64,000 nucleotides of DNA from positions 310,001 through 374,000 of the forward strand of contig CAXXJI010000007.1 in NCBI GenBank assembly GCA_963666035.2, read 5' to 3'. This DNA is from CALMFG01 sp963666035. GTDB lineage: Bacteria > Bacillota > Clostridia > Christensenellales > CALMFG01. Below are positions 1 to 8,302 of the stretch, in pieces (the stretch's first letter is position 1; each line of letters opens with the position of its first letter). Under the pieces are notes generated by a model. It made no database searches, was not told where the DNA came from, and saw nothing but the letters and a program-made list of their open reading frames with translations. Made by a program: the position numbers and the translations under genes.

Positions 1-798
1 GCTCTACTTTATGATACTTCTTATCTACTTGTTTCGCCATATAGGGATAATCCTGAATTAGACAAAAAAATGAATACCGAGCAAGCGATGTTCGGTTTTC
101 AGGATAAAACCGCAGAAGTTATTATTGATGATACCGGATTTTTGGCAAACAAGGATGTTTATAAGACAAAAGTCTTGAATTTTACAGATGATTATGTAAT
201 TTGTGAAGCTTATTTTGATAAAGAAGAAGCAGATGAAAACGGGTATTTCGAGTATTATTGGTATATTTTGAACCGTGAAAGCTTAACGCTGGCTGGAGAG
301 ATTTATTTTGAAGAAAGCGCTTTGCGATATTTGGAGCTAATGTATATTGATGATAATAAATTAGTCTGCTATGATGACGCAACCTCCGAAATTAAAACGT
401 TGAGTTTAATCAATGGGGAAGTGGGGACTCTATTTATACCAGACAAACAATCCCGCCTTATTGATTATGATTATGAAGAAAACGCAGTTTATCTTCTCGA
501 GAATACAAATTTTACACATGAGTTTTATTCCAGACATAATTACGTTAATGAATGTGCAGAAAACTATGAGACGGCTTATCAGCAGGTTGTACGAATTGAC
601 CTGGATGATGGCTCAAAAACAGTGCTGGGTACAATCTATTTGACGGAATATGAGCAGGCGAATGAATATACAGCATGCATCAATGATTCCGCTTATTACC
701 TTGTTGGTGATTATTTGTTTTTTTATCAGACTATGCAGGGCATATGTTCCCTGGATAACCCCAATTATTTAATGTATATAAAAATTGCCAAAGAATAA
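1..798 (+). CDS. beta-propeller-like surface lipoprotein, C-terminal part (5' end outside window)
   Basis: The reading frame is open from base 1, so the gene begins upstream of the window; the Met codon at 70 is internal. The visible 265 residues are acidic, Tyr/Asp-rich and made of short beta-strand-like blocks of the type IYLENS...VYLLEN, ending in YLMYIKIAKE. The pattern and the C-terminal block match the lipoproteins at 2151 and 4972, so by analogy it should carry an N-terminal lipobox and sit on the outer face of the membrane. It closes a cassette: a UUCG terminator follows 34 bases after the stop. Presumably it followed an effector gene upstream, as its paralogs do. No catalytic motif is visible. 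Function is inferred from context only (surface binding or immunity partner). Confidence 0.75.
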   Translation, partial: ALLYDTSYLLVSPYRDNPELDKKMNTEQAMFGFQDKTAEVIIDDTGFLANKDVYKTKVLNFTDDYVICEAYFDKEEADENGYFEYYWYILNRESLTLAGEIYFEESALRYLELMYIDDNKLVCYDDATSEIKTLSLINGEVGTLFIPDKQSRLIDYDYEENAVYLLENTNFTHEFYSRHNYVNECAENYETAYQQVVRIDLDDGSKTVLGTIYLTEYEQANEYTACINDSAYYLVGDYLFFYQTMQGICSLDNPNYLMYIKIAKE

Positions 799-830
799 AA
801 AAATATTTAAGGTCATAAGTAAATATCAAT

Positions 831-990
831 CCAAGCACTCTTCGGAGTGCTTTTTTAATACAAAAAATAAGCGAAAAAGGGAGAGAATATAAAAAAAGTG
901 ATGTTGAGTATTGAAGGCAAGGCCTACGAAAAAGCCGAGCCGACGATCACTATGAAGCATAGAAAATATTAGTAAAGGATGATAAAATGA
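831..990 (+). repeat. cassette-junction repeat, copy 1 (terminator + truncated tail-chaperone start)
   Basis: This block repeats almost base for base at 3776-3936. Its first ~115 bases match the native start of the tail chaperone gene at 7731-7847. It holds the terminator, the AAAGGGAGAG ribosome site and the first ~17-19 codons of the chaperone gene. It then switches abruptly to ATCACTATGAAGCATAG and the AAAGGATGATAAA ribosome site of the next effector gene. In this copy the chaperone start codon has become ATA; an in-frame ATG at 901 could still start a 23-codon peptide ending at 972. It is a recombination scar: the rest of the chaperone gene and everything between it and the effector was deleted. 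Confidence 0.85.
833..856 (+). terminator. Rho-independent terminator, UUCG tetraloop, cassette end 1
   Basis: Perfect 8-bp stem AAGCACTC / GAGTGCTT closed by a TTCG tetraloop and followed by a T run. Near-identical copies stand at 3778, 7733 and 12378, always at the end of an effector-lipoprotein cassette. Confidence 0.9.
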
Positions 991-991
991 G

Positions 992-2173
992 ATGGCATAT
1001 GATGAATTTGGAAATTTAATACCAGAAGAATTAGAAGCACAGGAAGAAGGAAATAAGGAATGGCAACCATTTAGGAAATTAGGCGAAAAGCTTGATAAGG
1101 CAAAGGAAACGGTGACTAAAACGGCCGAAGCGCTGACAAAAATGGTCGCGGAAGCGACAGACGGCGACGGTAACGGCCGAAAAGAAATACAAATCCCTAT
1201 ACCCGAGGAAGTTGATGAGAGTAAAATAGGGCACTTTCTTGCAGGGGCGGTTGAAGCGGGGGCAAAGCTTAATCCTTTATACCAACTTTTGGGTTATGAA
1301 ATTGATGTAACAGTGACCAGTGCGCCAAAAGAGCCGGAGATTGAGTTTGAGGATTCATCTGCACTGCTTGAATGGGAACAGTACAATAGCTATGCAGGTG
1401 TCCCTACAGATTATCGTGACGACCTGATACTAAAAGAAATGGAAGAGGAAGCGGTTGAGGAGGATGAAGAGGAAGAGGATGGCGTAAGAAATATTGATGA
1501 CTTAATCTATATAAAACAATCAGGAGAGTTTGGTGATGGAGAAAACATCGGGGTCTTTCCTTTTGCGCCATTAAGTTCATATCCTAATTCAACAATCAGC
1601 GGACGAGGTTGTGGTATAGCTAGTACATTAAGTTTTTTATATAATGCGGGCTATATGACAGAGTTTAATTCGATAACGGAAGCCGCAGAACATGCAGCAG
1701 ATTTTGTGATGAATGATCGTATGGAGATTAATGGCAATCACTATTATAATTCGGCGGGTCTACTATATCCAAACTTTTTTAACGATTATATTGATCAACA
1801 AACAGAAGGTAAATATAGTGTCAATACCGAGGGGATTAAGATTAATGAGGAAGATGAGGATTATGTAGAAAAAGTAGACGCTTTGAAGACTTGTGAAGGA
1901 GCCATTGTTAATATTGAAGATAACGGAGATGAGCGATTATTTGATAGAACAGAAGATGGCACCAAAGGCCATTATATGTATACTGAATATGATGAAGCTA
2001 AAGATAAGTTTCTTGTTTTGAATTCTAATGCAGATGGAGCAAAGGACTTTGCAGAAGGAAAACTTTATTTTACTTTTGAAGAAATAAACAAATACGTAAG
2101 AAATGGATATTATATGATTACTGAAAATGAAGAATGGAGTGGTGAAAATAATGATGAAGAATCTGACGACTAG
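992..2173 (+). CDS. DEFGN-family tail-associated effector with C39-like cysteine peptidase domain
   Basis: 393 residues, no signal peptide. Layout: N-terminal DEFGN motif (4-8); Lys/Ala-rich helix (~30-55); shared domain (~65-115, IPIPEEVDESKIG...NPLYQLLGYEI) nearly identical to the 3937 protein; GVPTDYRD motif (136-143) shared with the 9153 protein; a Glu-rich linker; and a C-terminal domain with RGCGIAS (Cys207), KGHYMYTEYD (His327) and a following NSN. The Cys-His-Asn order fits the C39/papain-like peptidase fold. Start 992 is set by AAAGGATG upstream and by homology of the N-terminus to its paralogs. The lipoprotein gene at 2151 overlaps its 3' end by 23 bases, which implies translational coupling. 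Reading as a delivered hydrolase effector is inferred; a structural tail protein with a peptidase head is the alternative. Confidence 0.72.
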   Translation: MAYDEFGNLIPEELEAQEEGNKEWQPFRKLGEKLDKAKETVTKTAEALTKMVAEATDGDGNGRKEIQIPIPEEVDESKIGHFLAGAVEAGAKLNPLYQLLGYEIDVTVTSAPKEPEIEFEDSSALLEWEQYNSYAGVPTDYRDDLILKEMEEEAVEEDEEEEDGVRNIDDLIYIKQSGEFGDGENIGVFPFAPLSSYPNSTISGRGCGIASTLSFLYNAGYMTEFNSITEAAEHAADFVMNDRMEINGNHYYNSAGLLYPNFFNDYIDQQTEGKYSVNTEGIKINEEDEDYVEKVDALKTCEGAIVNIEDNGDERLFDRTEDGTKGHYMYTEYDEAKDKFLVLNSNADGAKDFAEGKLYFTFEEINKYVRNGYYMITENEEWSGENNDEESDD

Positions 2174-3572
2174 TATATCATATTTTATGGTGCTAGCTTT
2201 CCTCTTTTTTGAGGTATCTTGTGTTACTTTGAAAACGATTGATACTAGAAAGAATGGTGAAAAAGCGAATGATGTTGAAATACCGACGGCTACACCAATA
2301 TTAAATGAAATTTCTGATATTAGTGATGTTGCGTTGGACATAACCAGTGATAATGTGCTTGGAATGCAGGGGAAATTGTATAGTGATAGCGAGCATGCTT
2401 TTGCGGATTTTAGGGAAATAGAACTTGGACAGTCAAGTTCTATATCACAAATGAATGATTCCTTATATTTTTTATACAAATGGGATATTTACAAATATGA
2501 CGACAGCGGAGAGAAGACAATAGCGCTGGAAGACTCATTTGAATCTGATGATGATTTTGCTATTTCAGCTATGAATAATATTTCTGGTGTTATTGAGCTT
2601 GAAGATCACATTTATGCTATCATATATGATGAGAACGTAGAAAGAAATGGGATAGAATATTTATATGATATTGAGAATCAAAGTACATATATGCCTTTTT
2701 TGCATCTTCTTTATGGCACCGATTACCCAGATGTAATTGATGAAGAGGATATTCGCTATGGATATTATTTTTGCTCAGAACAATACGGGGATAATATCAT
2801 CGTTAAAAAGTGGGATCGGCAAGGCTACGAGCCAGATGAGTACTATGAGTATAATTATATAGACAATACGTTGAAATATTTAATGGAGGCGTATTCCGTA
2901 GATGGCTGGCAATATGTATTATCTCCGGACCTTGCATACAATGATGACTATCTTTTTTTAAGCATGTACGAACAAAATTATCATTTCCCTGCTCAATATG
3001 AATATGGAGATAGCGGGAAGCTGTTTATTATTAACCGCACAACTTATGAAATATCTAGTGTGTTGGATTTAAAATTAATTAGCGATGAATTGCCGCGATT
3101 AATAAATGTCGATGAAGAAAATGTGTACTTTTTTTGTCCAGACGAGGGGGCTATAAAATCGATTAGCATTTTTGGGGATGCTAATGATGCTGGACAGGTA
3201 AAAACCCTTGTAGTGATTAATTATGAAACGCGATTTGTTGATTATGATCATGAGCAGAATATAGTTTACTTCAGAATTAATTATGGATTTACCCATCGAT
3301 CAAATGAAGGTGATGATAATCAGCACACAATTGAAGAATGCATATTACCTGAATATCGTGATAGTGCTGAACTGATATATGTTGCTTATGATTTAAATAA
3401 TAATAATTATGAAATAATTGAGCGCATAAAAGTAAATGATTTATTTGATAAAGTAAATTGTTTTGGGAATTTAAAAGAGTACTTGATTGATGAAAGAATT
3501 TACTTATTCAACACAGAATTTTCAGCGTATGCAGAGGAAAGTTTTGCTTATTCGTTTAGTATCGGGGATTGA
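2151..3572 (+). CDS. secreted beta-propeller-like lipoprotein paired with effector 992
   Basis: 473 residues from ATG 2151, chosen because GGAG lies 12 bases upstream and a normal hydrophobic signal follows; the longer frame from 2127 is unlikely. The signal ends in FFEVSC, an imperfect lipobox (Glu at -3). A Thr/Pro stretch (PTATP) follows, as in the 4972 and 6418 lipoproteins. The body has repeated acidic beta-strand blocks with Tyr/Phe-rich centres, like WD/beta-propeller surface proteins of the DUF5050 type (fold inferred by eye). It is coupled to the upstream peptidase-like gene by overlap. One lipoprotein per effector suggests an extracellular neutralising or receptor role, which is not proven by sequence. 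Confidence 0.7.
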   Translation: MMKNLTTSISYFMVLAFLFFEVSCVTLKTIDTRKNGEKANDVEIPTATPILNEISDISDVALDITSDNVLGMQGKLYSDSEHAFADFREIELGQSSSISQMNDSLYFLYKWDIYKYDDSGEKTIALEDSFESDDDFAISAMNNISGVIELEDHIYAIIYDENVERNGIEYLYDIENQSTYMPFLHLLYGTDYPDVIDEEDIRYGYYFCSEQYGDNIIVKKWDRQGYEPDEYYEYNYIDNTLKYLMEAYSVDGWQYVLSPDLAYNDDYLFLSMYEQNYHFPAQYEYGDSGKLFIINRTTYEISSVLDLKLISDELPRLINVDEENVYFFCPDEGAIKSISIFGDANDAGQVKTLVVINYETRFVDYDHEQNIVYFRINYGFTHRSNEGDDNQHTIEECILPEYRDSAELIYVAYDLNNNNYEIIERIKVNDLFDKVNCFGNLKEYLIDERIYLFNTEFSAYAEESFAYSFSIGD

Positions 3573-3660
3573 CAGAGAACTGCACTATATTAGAAGACAT
3601 TTGATGAAATAAGAATTAGTGAGAACAAAAAGATACGAACAGTACGAAAAATTCTTTTAG

Positions 3661-3744
3661 TGCCTATTCGGGGATAAAAACGGAGCCTTTAATGCAGATT
3701 ATTCGATACTCGACCAGTTTGACTTGGATGAGCTATATAAGTAA
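3661..3744 (+). pseudogene. fossil C-terminus of an LRR lipoprotein
   Basis: An in-frame stretch without start encodes ...DYSILDQFDLDELYK-stop. This matches the C-terminus of the LRR lipoprotein at 10850 (DYAVLDQLDLDELHK-stop). The bases after the stop (AAGAACCTA..CACCACCCC plus terminator) also match those after 12343. So an LRR lipoprotein once stood here and was replaced by the 2151 gene, leaving only its last ~20 codons and its terminator. Bases 3573-3660 hold nothing recognisable. Confidence 0.75.
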
Positions 3745-3777
3745 GAGCAAAAGAACATAAGAACCTAACACCACCCC

Positions 3778-3801
3778 AAGCACTCTTCGGAGTGCTTTTT
3801 T
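3778..3801 (+). terminator. Rho-independent terminator, UUCG tetraloop, cassette end 2
   Basis: Stem AAGCACTC / GAGTGCTT, loop TTCG, then six Ts in all; same as the copy at 833. Confidence 0.9.
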
Positions 3802-3833
3802 AATACAAAAAATAAGCGAAAAAGGGAGAGAAT

Positions 3834-3920
3834 ATGAAAAAAGTGATGTTGAGTATTGATGGCAAGGCCTACGAAAAAGCCGAGCCGACGATCACTATGA
3901 AGCATAGAAAATATATGTAA
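3834..3920 (+). pseudogene. truncated tail assembly chaperone remnant (28 codons)
   Basis: ATG with a good GGGAGAG ribosome site opens a 28-codon frame. Its first 19 residues (MKKVMLSIDGKAYEKAEPT) match the intact chaperone at 7788 with one change, after which the frame runs into unrelated residues and a stop 16 bases before the effector start at 3937. The start codon and ribosome site survive, so it may still be translated and act as a leader peptide. Otherwise it is only a scar. Confidence 0.75.
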
Positions 3921-3936
3921 AGGATGATAAGATAAA

Positions 3937-4942
3937 ATGCCAGACGAATTTGGAAACTTAACACCAGAAGAAATAGAAGCGCAGAAAGGTAGTCAAGGGG
4001 TAGGCGGTTTTTTAAAGAGCGTGAAAGAGACGTGTAATAAGGCAAAGGAAACGGTGACTAAAACGGCCGAAGCGCTGACAACTATGGTCGCGGAAGCGAT
4101 GGACAGCGACGATAACGGCCAAAAAGAAATACAAATCCCTATACCCGAAGAAGTTGATGAGAGCAAAATAGGACATTTTATTGCAGGGGCGGTAGAAAAG
4201 GGGGCAAAACTCAATCCCTTATATCAACTTTTGGGTTATGAAATTGATGTAACAGTGACGAGTGCGCCAAAAGAACCGAACCCAGAGACGGGTGAGCCAG
4301 AAGAGCCGGAAGAAATCTCTTTGGTATGTTGCGATGGAAGATCCGGAGTGGGCAAGTTTACACTATAGCAGTTCAAATTATGCGACAGCAGGGTGTAGCG
4401 CAGCCTCTTTGGCAATTGCCTTAAATGCTATCGAAGACGGTTATTATTTTACAGCTGAAGACATTGGTAATATGGTTTACGGCGAAAACAGTTTAGGCAA
4501 AAGATATGTTGGCGCTGATGGGATCGTAGACAAGGCTGAGTTTTTCGAAGATCAAGTACCACTAGAGAATATTGGAGTAACGGAAGTGGTTCAAATCAGT
4601 AAGGAGGATAATTATAACCCGGATGAAATTGAAATGCTAAAAAGACACTTGGAAAATGGAGGTGTCGCTCTGATATTAACCGACGCTACTACTAAATTTA
4701 CTAAAAACAGGCATTATGTGGCGGCAACTGATATAAACGAAGATGGTGAAATTCAGATTGCTGATCCGAATTATTCCAATGAGACGAGAGAAGACAAACT
4801 CAAAACGAGAGCCGTGGATAATTACACAATTGGTAAGGGAAGAGGTTTTGATGTTAATCCAGAGGGATTTCTAAATATCACCTTGATTTTCACCGAAGAA
4901 ACCGGCACTTTTGAAGAACTGCTGGATTCCGTTGAGGATTAA
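3937..4942 (+). CDS. DEFGN-family effector with C39-like peptidase domain (one frameshift)
   Basis: Two overlapping frames make one protein. Frame 3937 gives MPDEFGN, the Lys/Ala helix and the shared domain (IPIPEEVDESKIG, NPLYQLLGYEI), then stops at 4368. The other frame supplies SLWYVAMEDPEW and a C39-like domain: AGCSAAS (Cys153), NRHYVAATD (His259) and ADPN. Removing one A from the AAA at 4312-4315 joins them into 334 residues, the same layout as the 992 protein but without the GVPTDYRD segment. The gene is followed 29 bases later by its lipoprotein (4972). The break is either a sequencing error or a recent inactivation; since both halves are well conserved I favour an error. Delivery role is inferred. 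Confidence 0.68.
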
Positions 4943-4971
4943 AATGACGACATATATGAAAGGAAATTAAA

Positions 4972-6324
4972 ATGAAAAAGACACTGCTGATATTTGTTAT
5001 TTTTACGTTGCTGTTTACAAGCTGTGGAACGAAGCAAGTTGATGAGGATTTACATGAAATATCTGTTATGGCAACGGCGACCCCAACGCCAACAGATGTG
5101 CTTGTTGAAACAGAGATTTTTGAAGCGGACGAGCCTGCCGAAGCGGTTTATCCGATTAACAAATACGGTACGGTGCTGAGCGATGGTAGCATTGCTTTTG
5201 TTCGGTATTATCATGAAAGCACAAGACGCTACGACGAAGAATTTGGCATATGGTATGAGGACGATTATCACTATACATCGGAAGTCTACCTGCTTAAAGA
5301 TGGGGTTGAACAGCTTTTATACACATTTGATGAGGCTAAGATATGGTATATTTTTTCGGACAAATTTGATAATATTTATTGCTATGTCGCAAACCATATT
5401 GAAGACGATATTCCGTTAAACCAGTTGGTTAGTGTAGAGCAGGATAAGTACACAGTAATTTTAGATTTTAGCGATATGGTTTATGGCAGTGTAGATCTTT
5501 GGGTTGCTGTAGAAAGTGGTATTTACTATGTCGGTGGACCAAGAACATCAATAGCATATAAGTATGATTTTGAAACCAACCAAACTACAGAACTGTTTGT
5601 TGCAGATGAGGAAATATCTTGTGGTGAGAATACATTTTACTGTAGTTTTATTTTTGAAGGGCAAAAATATATATTCTATGACATTCAAGATATTACTAAA
5701 TCAATAAAACGCCAAGGAGAGAAAGGTCGGTATAAAGTATCTTTAGATAATCAATATGCGATAACATACAATAGCGATACTGGGGAATATAAGATTCACA
5801 GTGTCGAAGATAGCAGCTATGTTTCTTTAGACTTTGATGAAGAGAAAGCCGGTTTTGAACTATATAACTTGCAAGCGTCAAAAAAACAGATTGATAATTT
5901 CTATGTTGGAAAAGATAAAATATATTACTTTGTCCCAGAAATTGATGACAAAAATTATACGACTTTGAAGCTGTATACGTCTGAGCTTGATGGGAGCAAT
6001 GTGGTTGAGGATGTCAACTTTTATATAGAGTCGGTTCAAGTTGAATATACGTCTGATGTCATGAGGTGCTTGTACCCAGTTTTACTAGATGATGTTATAT
6101 ATTTTTTTGCGAGTACTGCAGATGAAAAATCGTATAAGCTGTATGGATATCATTTGGAAACGAACGAATTGGAACTAATAAAAACAGGTAAAAGTTCTGA
6201 TAACAGTAGACAATACCTAGAGCTGATGGGAGATCAAGTGTATTTTTATGATATAGACAGAACAAATGATGTCGTCAACTTGGAATATATCATTGACCCA
6301 GATCTGTTGGATGAACAGGAATGA
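4972..6324 (+). CDS. secreted beta-propeller-like lipoprotein paired with effector 3937
   Basis: 450 residues. Signal peptide with LLFTSC lipobox (Cys19), a PTPT linker, then a body of short acidic Tyr/Phe-rich strands (VYLLKDG, IWYIFSDKFDN, VYFYDID) paralogous to the 2151 lipoprotein and the partial one at 1. AAAGGAAATTAAA precedes the start. The stop TGA at 6322 is followed in the same frame by 30 more sense codons (6325-6417), so the original protein may have been longer. It lies directly after a C39-like effector gene. No enzyme motif is visible. Likely exposed on the cell surface; a role as partner or immunity protein is inferred. Confidence 0.7.
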   Translation: MKKTLLIFVIFTLLFTSCGTKQVDEDLHEISVMATATPTPTDVLVETEIFEADEPAEAVYPINKYGTVLSDGSIAFVRYYHESTRRYDEEFGIWYEDDYHYTSEVYLLKDGVEQLLYTFDEAKIWYIFSDKFDNIYCYVANHIEDDIPLNQLVSVEQDKYTVILDFSDMVYGSVDLWVAVESGIYYVGGPRTSIAYKYDFETNQTTELFVADEEISCGENTFYCSFIFEGQKYIFYDIQDITKSIKRQGEKGRYKVSLDNQYAITYNSDTGEYKIHSVEDSSYVSLDFDEEKAGFELYNLQASKKQIDNFYVGKDKIYYFVPEIDDKNYTTLKLYTSELDGSNVVEDVNFYIESVQVEYTSDVMRCLYPVLLDDVIYFFASTADEKSYKLYGYHLETNELELIKTGKSSDNSRQYLELMGDQVYFYDIDRTNDVVNLEYIIDPDLLDEQE

Positions 6325-6417
6325 TATGTCAGCATCAACAGAATTGAAGTCATCGACGGCAAACTGCACTTCACCTTGCTGTATCAGGACTTCGAGCCGG
6401 AGGAAACAGAAAACTAA
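6325..6417 (+). pseudogene. in-frame lipoprotein C-terminal remnant
   Basis: Immediately after the TGA of the 4972 gene the same frame stays open for 30 codons (INRIEVIDGKLHFTLLYQDF, ending EPEETEN) and stops one base before the ATG of the next gene. It resembles the last strands of the propeller lipoproteins (compare DERIYLFNTEF and GDYLFFYQT). Either the 4972 gene has gained a nonsense codon, or this is the leftover end of a replaced lipoprotein. The GGAGG inside it probably serves as ribosome site for the 6418 gene. Confidence 0.6.
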
Positions 6418-7707
6418 ATGAGAAAAAGCCTTATATCTTTATTCTTAACGATGACAATTTTGCTGAGCGGTTGTTCAAATCAACCGTCAGCGATGGAACA
6501 AGCGGCACCAAGCAATGAGGTTTTTTCAACACCCATTGTCACGCCCAGCGCGGCACCGGAAAGCACTCCGCAAGCCAGCAATAATTCCGCCAATGAGGTG
6601 GTTGAAGAAATTGAGATTAAGGAAGCGGATCCAACCCAAGTTTTTTTCTTCACGGACCCATATGGGATTATTGTTAAAACCGAGTATAAACAAGGCACGC
6701 TTTATTGTGAAAAAATGGGAATAAATTTGGAGGACAAGTATCCAAATTTAAATCGTGATACTATAGTAGACTCCGTTGATTATTCAGATAAATTCGCTTT
6801 TGCGCCAGATGGAGCACTTTTATTTCTTTTTTTAGCATTTCCAGAAAGCGAGATGTTTGATGTGAGAATAGATCTTTATGATGATAACGGCGAAGTTGCG
6901 GAGAGGCTGATTATCAAAAATGCATATAACCCAGCAGGAATTCGTAATTTTGAAGAGATTGAGGAGTATAAGGAAATCAAGCATCTTTTCGGCTTTAGTT
7001 ACTATCCTCCTGACGACAAGCTGGATATATCGACCCTAACACAATTTGAGAGCCTTCAAAGCATATCCATTGATTATGCATATATAGATGGTGATTTGGG
7101 GGATTTGAGTTCGCTTACTCATCTGAAAACCATAATAATGGATGAATGTGTTTTTGAATCTGATACTAAGATTGAAGAATTAGAAAGCCTTGAAATGCTT
7201 TTTCTATTCGGTATGCAGGCTGATGAGACGGTACTTGAATCCATACCGAATAGCATAAAATATTTATATTTGTTTCATGTATATAATATTTTTAATCTGG
7301 AAGCCTTGACGGAGTGTAATGACATTGAAGAGTTATGTTTGGTGCATGGATATGACCATGAGTACATAGGCGAGTATGTTAATATTGCCTTTATTGAGGA
7401 TTTGGAAAAACTTAAATCGTTGGTTATATCATCGGAAGACCTAAAGTATGATTTGCGCGGGATGGTGCTTTCCAGTGCGGAGAAATTAGAACTGGAGGGA
7501 AACGGAATCATATGTGATATTTCGGATATCGCCGGATATACAAACTTAAAGCACTTGGAGATTAGCGACTGCGAAAATATTTCGGGCGATTTAAGCGAGC
7601 TATCGCAACTTGCGGGGCTGGTTTATCTTGAGATTGACGATTGCCCCAATATCACAGGGGACGTGGAACTGGCTAATGGCGAAATTGTTAGCGCGAGTGA
7701 GGAGTAA
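6418..7707 (+). CDS. leucine-rich-repeat lipoprotein
   Basis: 429 residues. Perfect lipobox (ILLSGC, Cys19), then a long Pro/Ser/Ala/Thr spacer (19-65) that would lift the domain off the membrane. The C-terminal ~250 residues hold irregular leucine-rich repeats (LESLQSISIDYAYIDG, LKHLEISDCENISGDLSEL). The last repeats read like the 10850 protein. It overlaps nothing and starts at the base after the stop of the 6325 remnant, so it shares the mRNA with the 3937 effector and the 4972 lipoprotein, and a terminator follows. LRR surface proteins bind proteins; a target or partner role toward a peptidase effector is inference. Confidence 0.75.
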   Translation: MRKSLISLFLTMTILLSGCSNQPSAMEQAAPSNEVFSTPIVTPSAAPESTPQASNNSANEVVEEIEIKEADPTQVFFFTDPYGIIVKTEYKQGTLYCEKMGINLEDKYPNLNRDTIVDSVDYSDKFAFAPDGALLFLFLAFPESEMFDVRIDLYDDNGEVAERLIIKNAYNPAGIRNFEEIEEYKEIKHLFGFSYYPPDDKLDISTLTQFESLQSISIDYAYIDGDLGDLSSLTHLKTIIMDECVFESDTKIEELESLEMLFLFGMQADETVLESIPNSIKYLYLFHVYNIFNLEALTECNDIEELCLVHGYDHEYIGEYVNIAFIEDLEKLKSLVISSEDLKYDLRGMVLSSAEKLELEGNGIICDISDIAGYTNLKHLEISDCENISGDLSELSQLAGLVYLEIDDCPNITGDVELANGEIVSASEE

Positions 7708-7732
7708 TAAAAGGAATATCTTAAACGATGCA

Positions 7733-7756
7733 AAGCACTCTTCGGGGTGCTTTTTT
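7733..7756 (+). terminator. Rho-independent terminator, UUCG tetraloop, cassette end 3
   Basis: AAGCACTC TTCG GGGTGCTT plus T run (one G-U pair). It separates the lipoprotein cassette from the native tail chaperone gene. Confidence 0.88.
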
Positions 7757-7787
7757 CATACAAAAAATAAGCGAAAAAGGAGCAAAT

Positions 7788-8096
7788 ATGAAAAAAGTGA
7801 AATTGAGTATTGATGGCAAGGCATACGAGAAGGCCGAGCCGACGGTGAAGGATTGGTTTAACTATCAGGAATATGTGCAGGCCATCCACCGAAAAAACGT
7901 GGTGATGGATAAAACCGCCGCCACGGCGACGGTGCAGGTGGTGGCCGAATACGTGGGGTTGACGACCGAGGAGTTACTTAAGTCCAATCTGGACTTAACC
8001 GAGCTTTTGTCCGCATATCAGGACATCCAAGCGAATATCCTGGAGTGCTTTTCCAGCACTTTGAAGCAAGGCGGTGCATCTGCCCGAAAAAACTGA
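7788..8096 (+). CDS. phage tail assembly chaperone, G form
   Basis: 102 residues from ATG 7788, set by AAAAAGGAGC upstream; the ORF start at 7728 reads through the terminator and is false. Size, acidic helical sequence (MKKVKLSIDGKAYEKAEPT...) and position before the tail-tip genes match the G-type chaperones of long-tailed phages. These coat the tape measure and recruit tail tube subunits. The 3' end carries a slippery heptamer giving the longer GT form. This is the only full copy; its first 17-19 codons are copied at 901 and 3834. The Dit gene comes only 4 kb later because effector genes are inserted between. Confidence 0.82.
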   Translation: MKKVKLSIDGKAYEKAEPTVKDWFNYQEYVQAIHRKNVVMDKTAATATVQVVAEYVGLTTEELLKSNLDLTELLSAYQDIQANILECFSSTLKQGGASARKN

Positions 8097-8284
8097 TACC
8101 GCAGGATATAGAAGCATATATCCTGCGAACCGCAAATGCACTGCTGACCAAACATGGTGTGCTACCCGATGCGTTTTTGGCCCAGAGCCTAAAGTGGTTT
8201 ATTCGCGTCAGCACATATACGGAACAAAGCAAAAGAGCCAGACGCTGGCCGACAAAAAGCCAGGTGGATGAAACGGGATTTTAA
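7788..8284 (+). CDS. phage tail assembly chaperone GT fusion by -1 frameshift
   Basis: At 8087-8093 the zero frame reads CGA AAA AAC TGA: a canonical A AAA AAC slippery heptamer directly before the G stop. A -1 slip continues as KKLIPQDIEAYILRTANALL and ends in TAA at 8282, adding 63 residues for a 165-residue product. The -1 frame has no start of its own with a ribosome site. G plus GT expression is the classic arrangement in tail assembly; the T part binds the major tail protein. The intact signal argues that this module is still under selection. Confidence 0.82.
8087..8093 (+). promoter_or_regulatory. programmed -1 frameshift site A AAA AAC
   Basis: X XXY YYZ heptamer in the correct phase (CG-A AAA AAC) immediately upstream of TGA, overlapping the G/GT junction. 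No strong downstream stem was seen by eye. Confidence 0.85.
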
Positions 8285-8302
8285 AAAAAGGAGAGATTAA
8301 AA

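Larger units (their letters stand above)
3776..3936 (+). repeat. cassette-junction repeat, copy 2
   Basis: Second copy of the scar at 831-990, with the same breakpoint after the Glu-Pro-Thr codons of the chaperone start. Because both copies share one breakpoint, the deletion happened once and the cassette was then duplicated. It is followed by AAAGGATGATAAG, the ribosome site of the 3937 gene. Confidence 0.85.
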
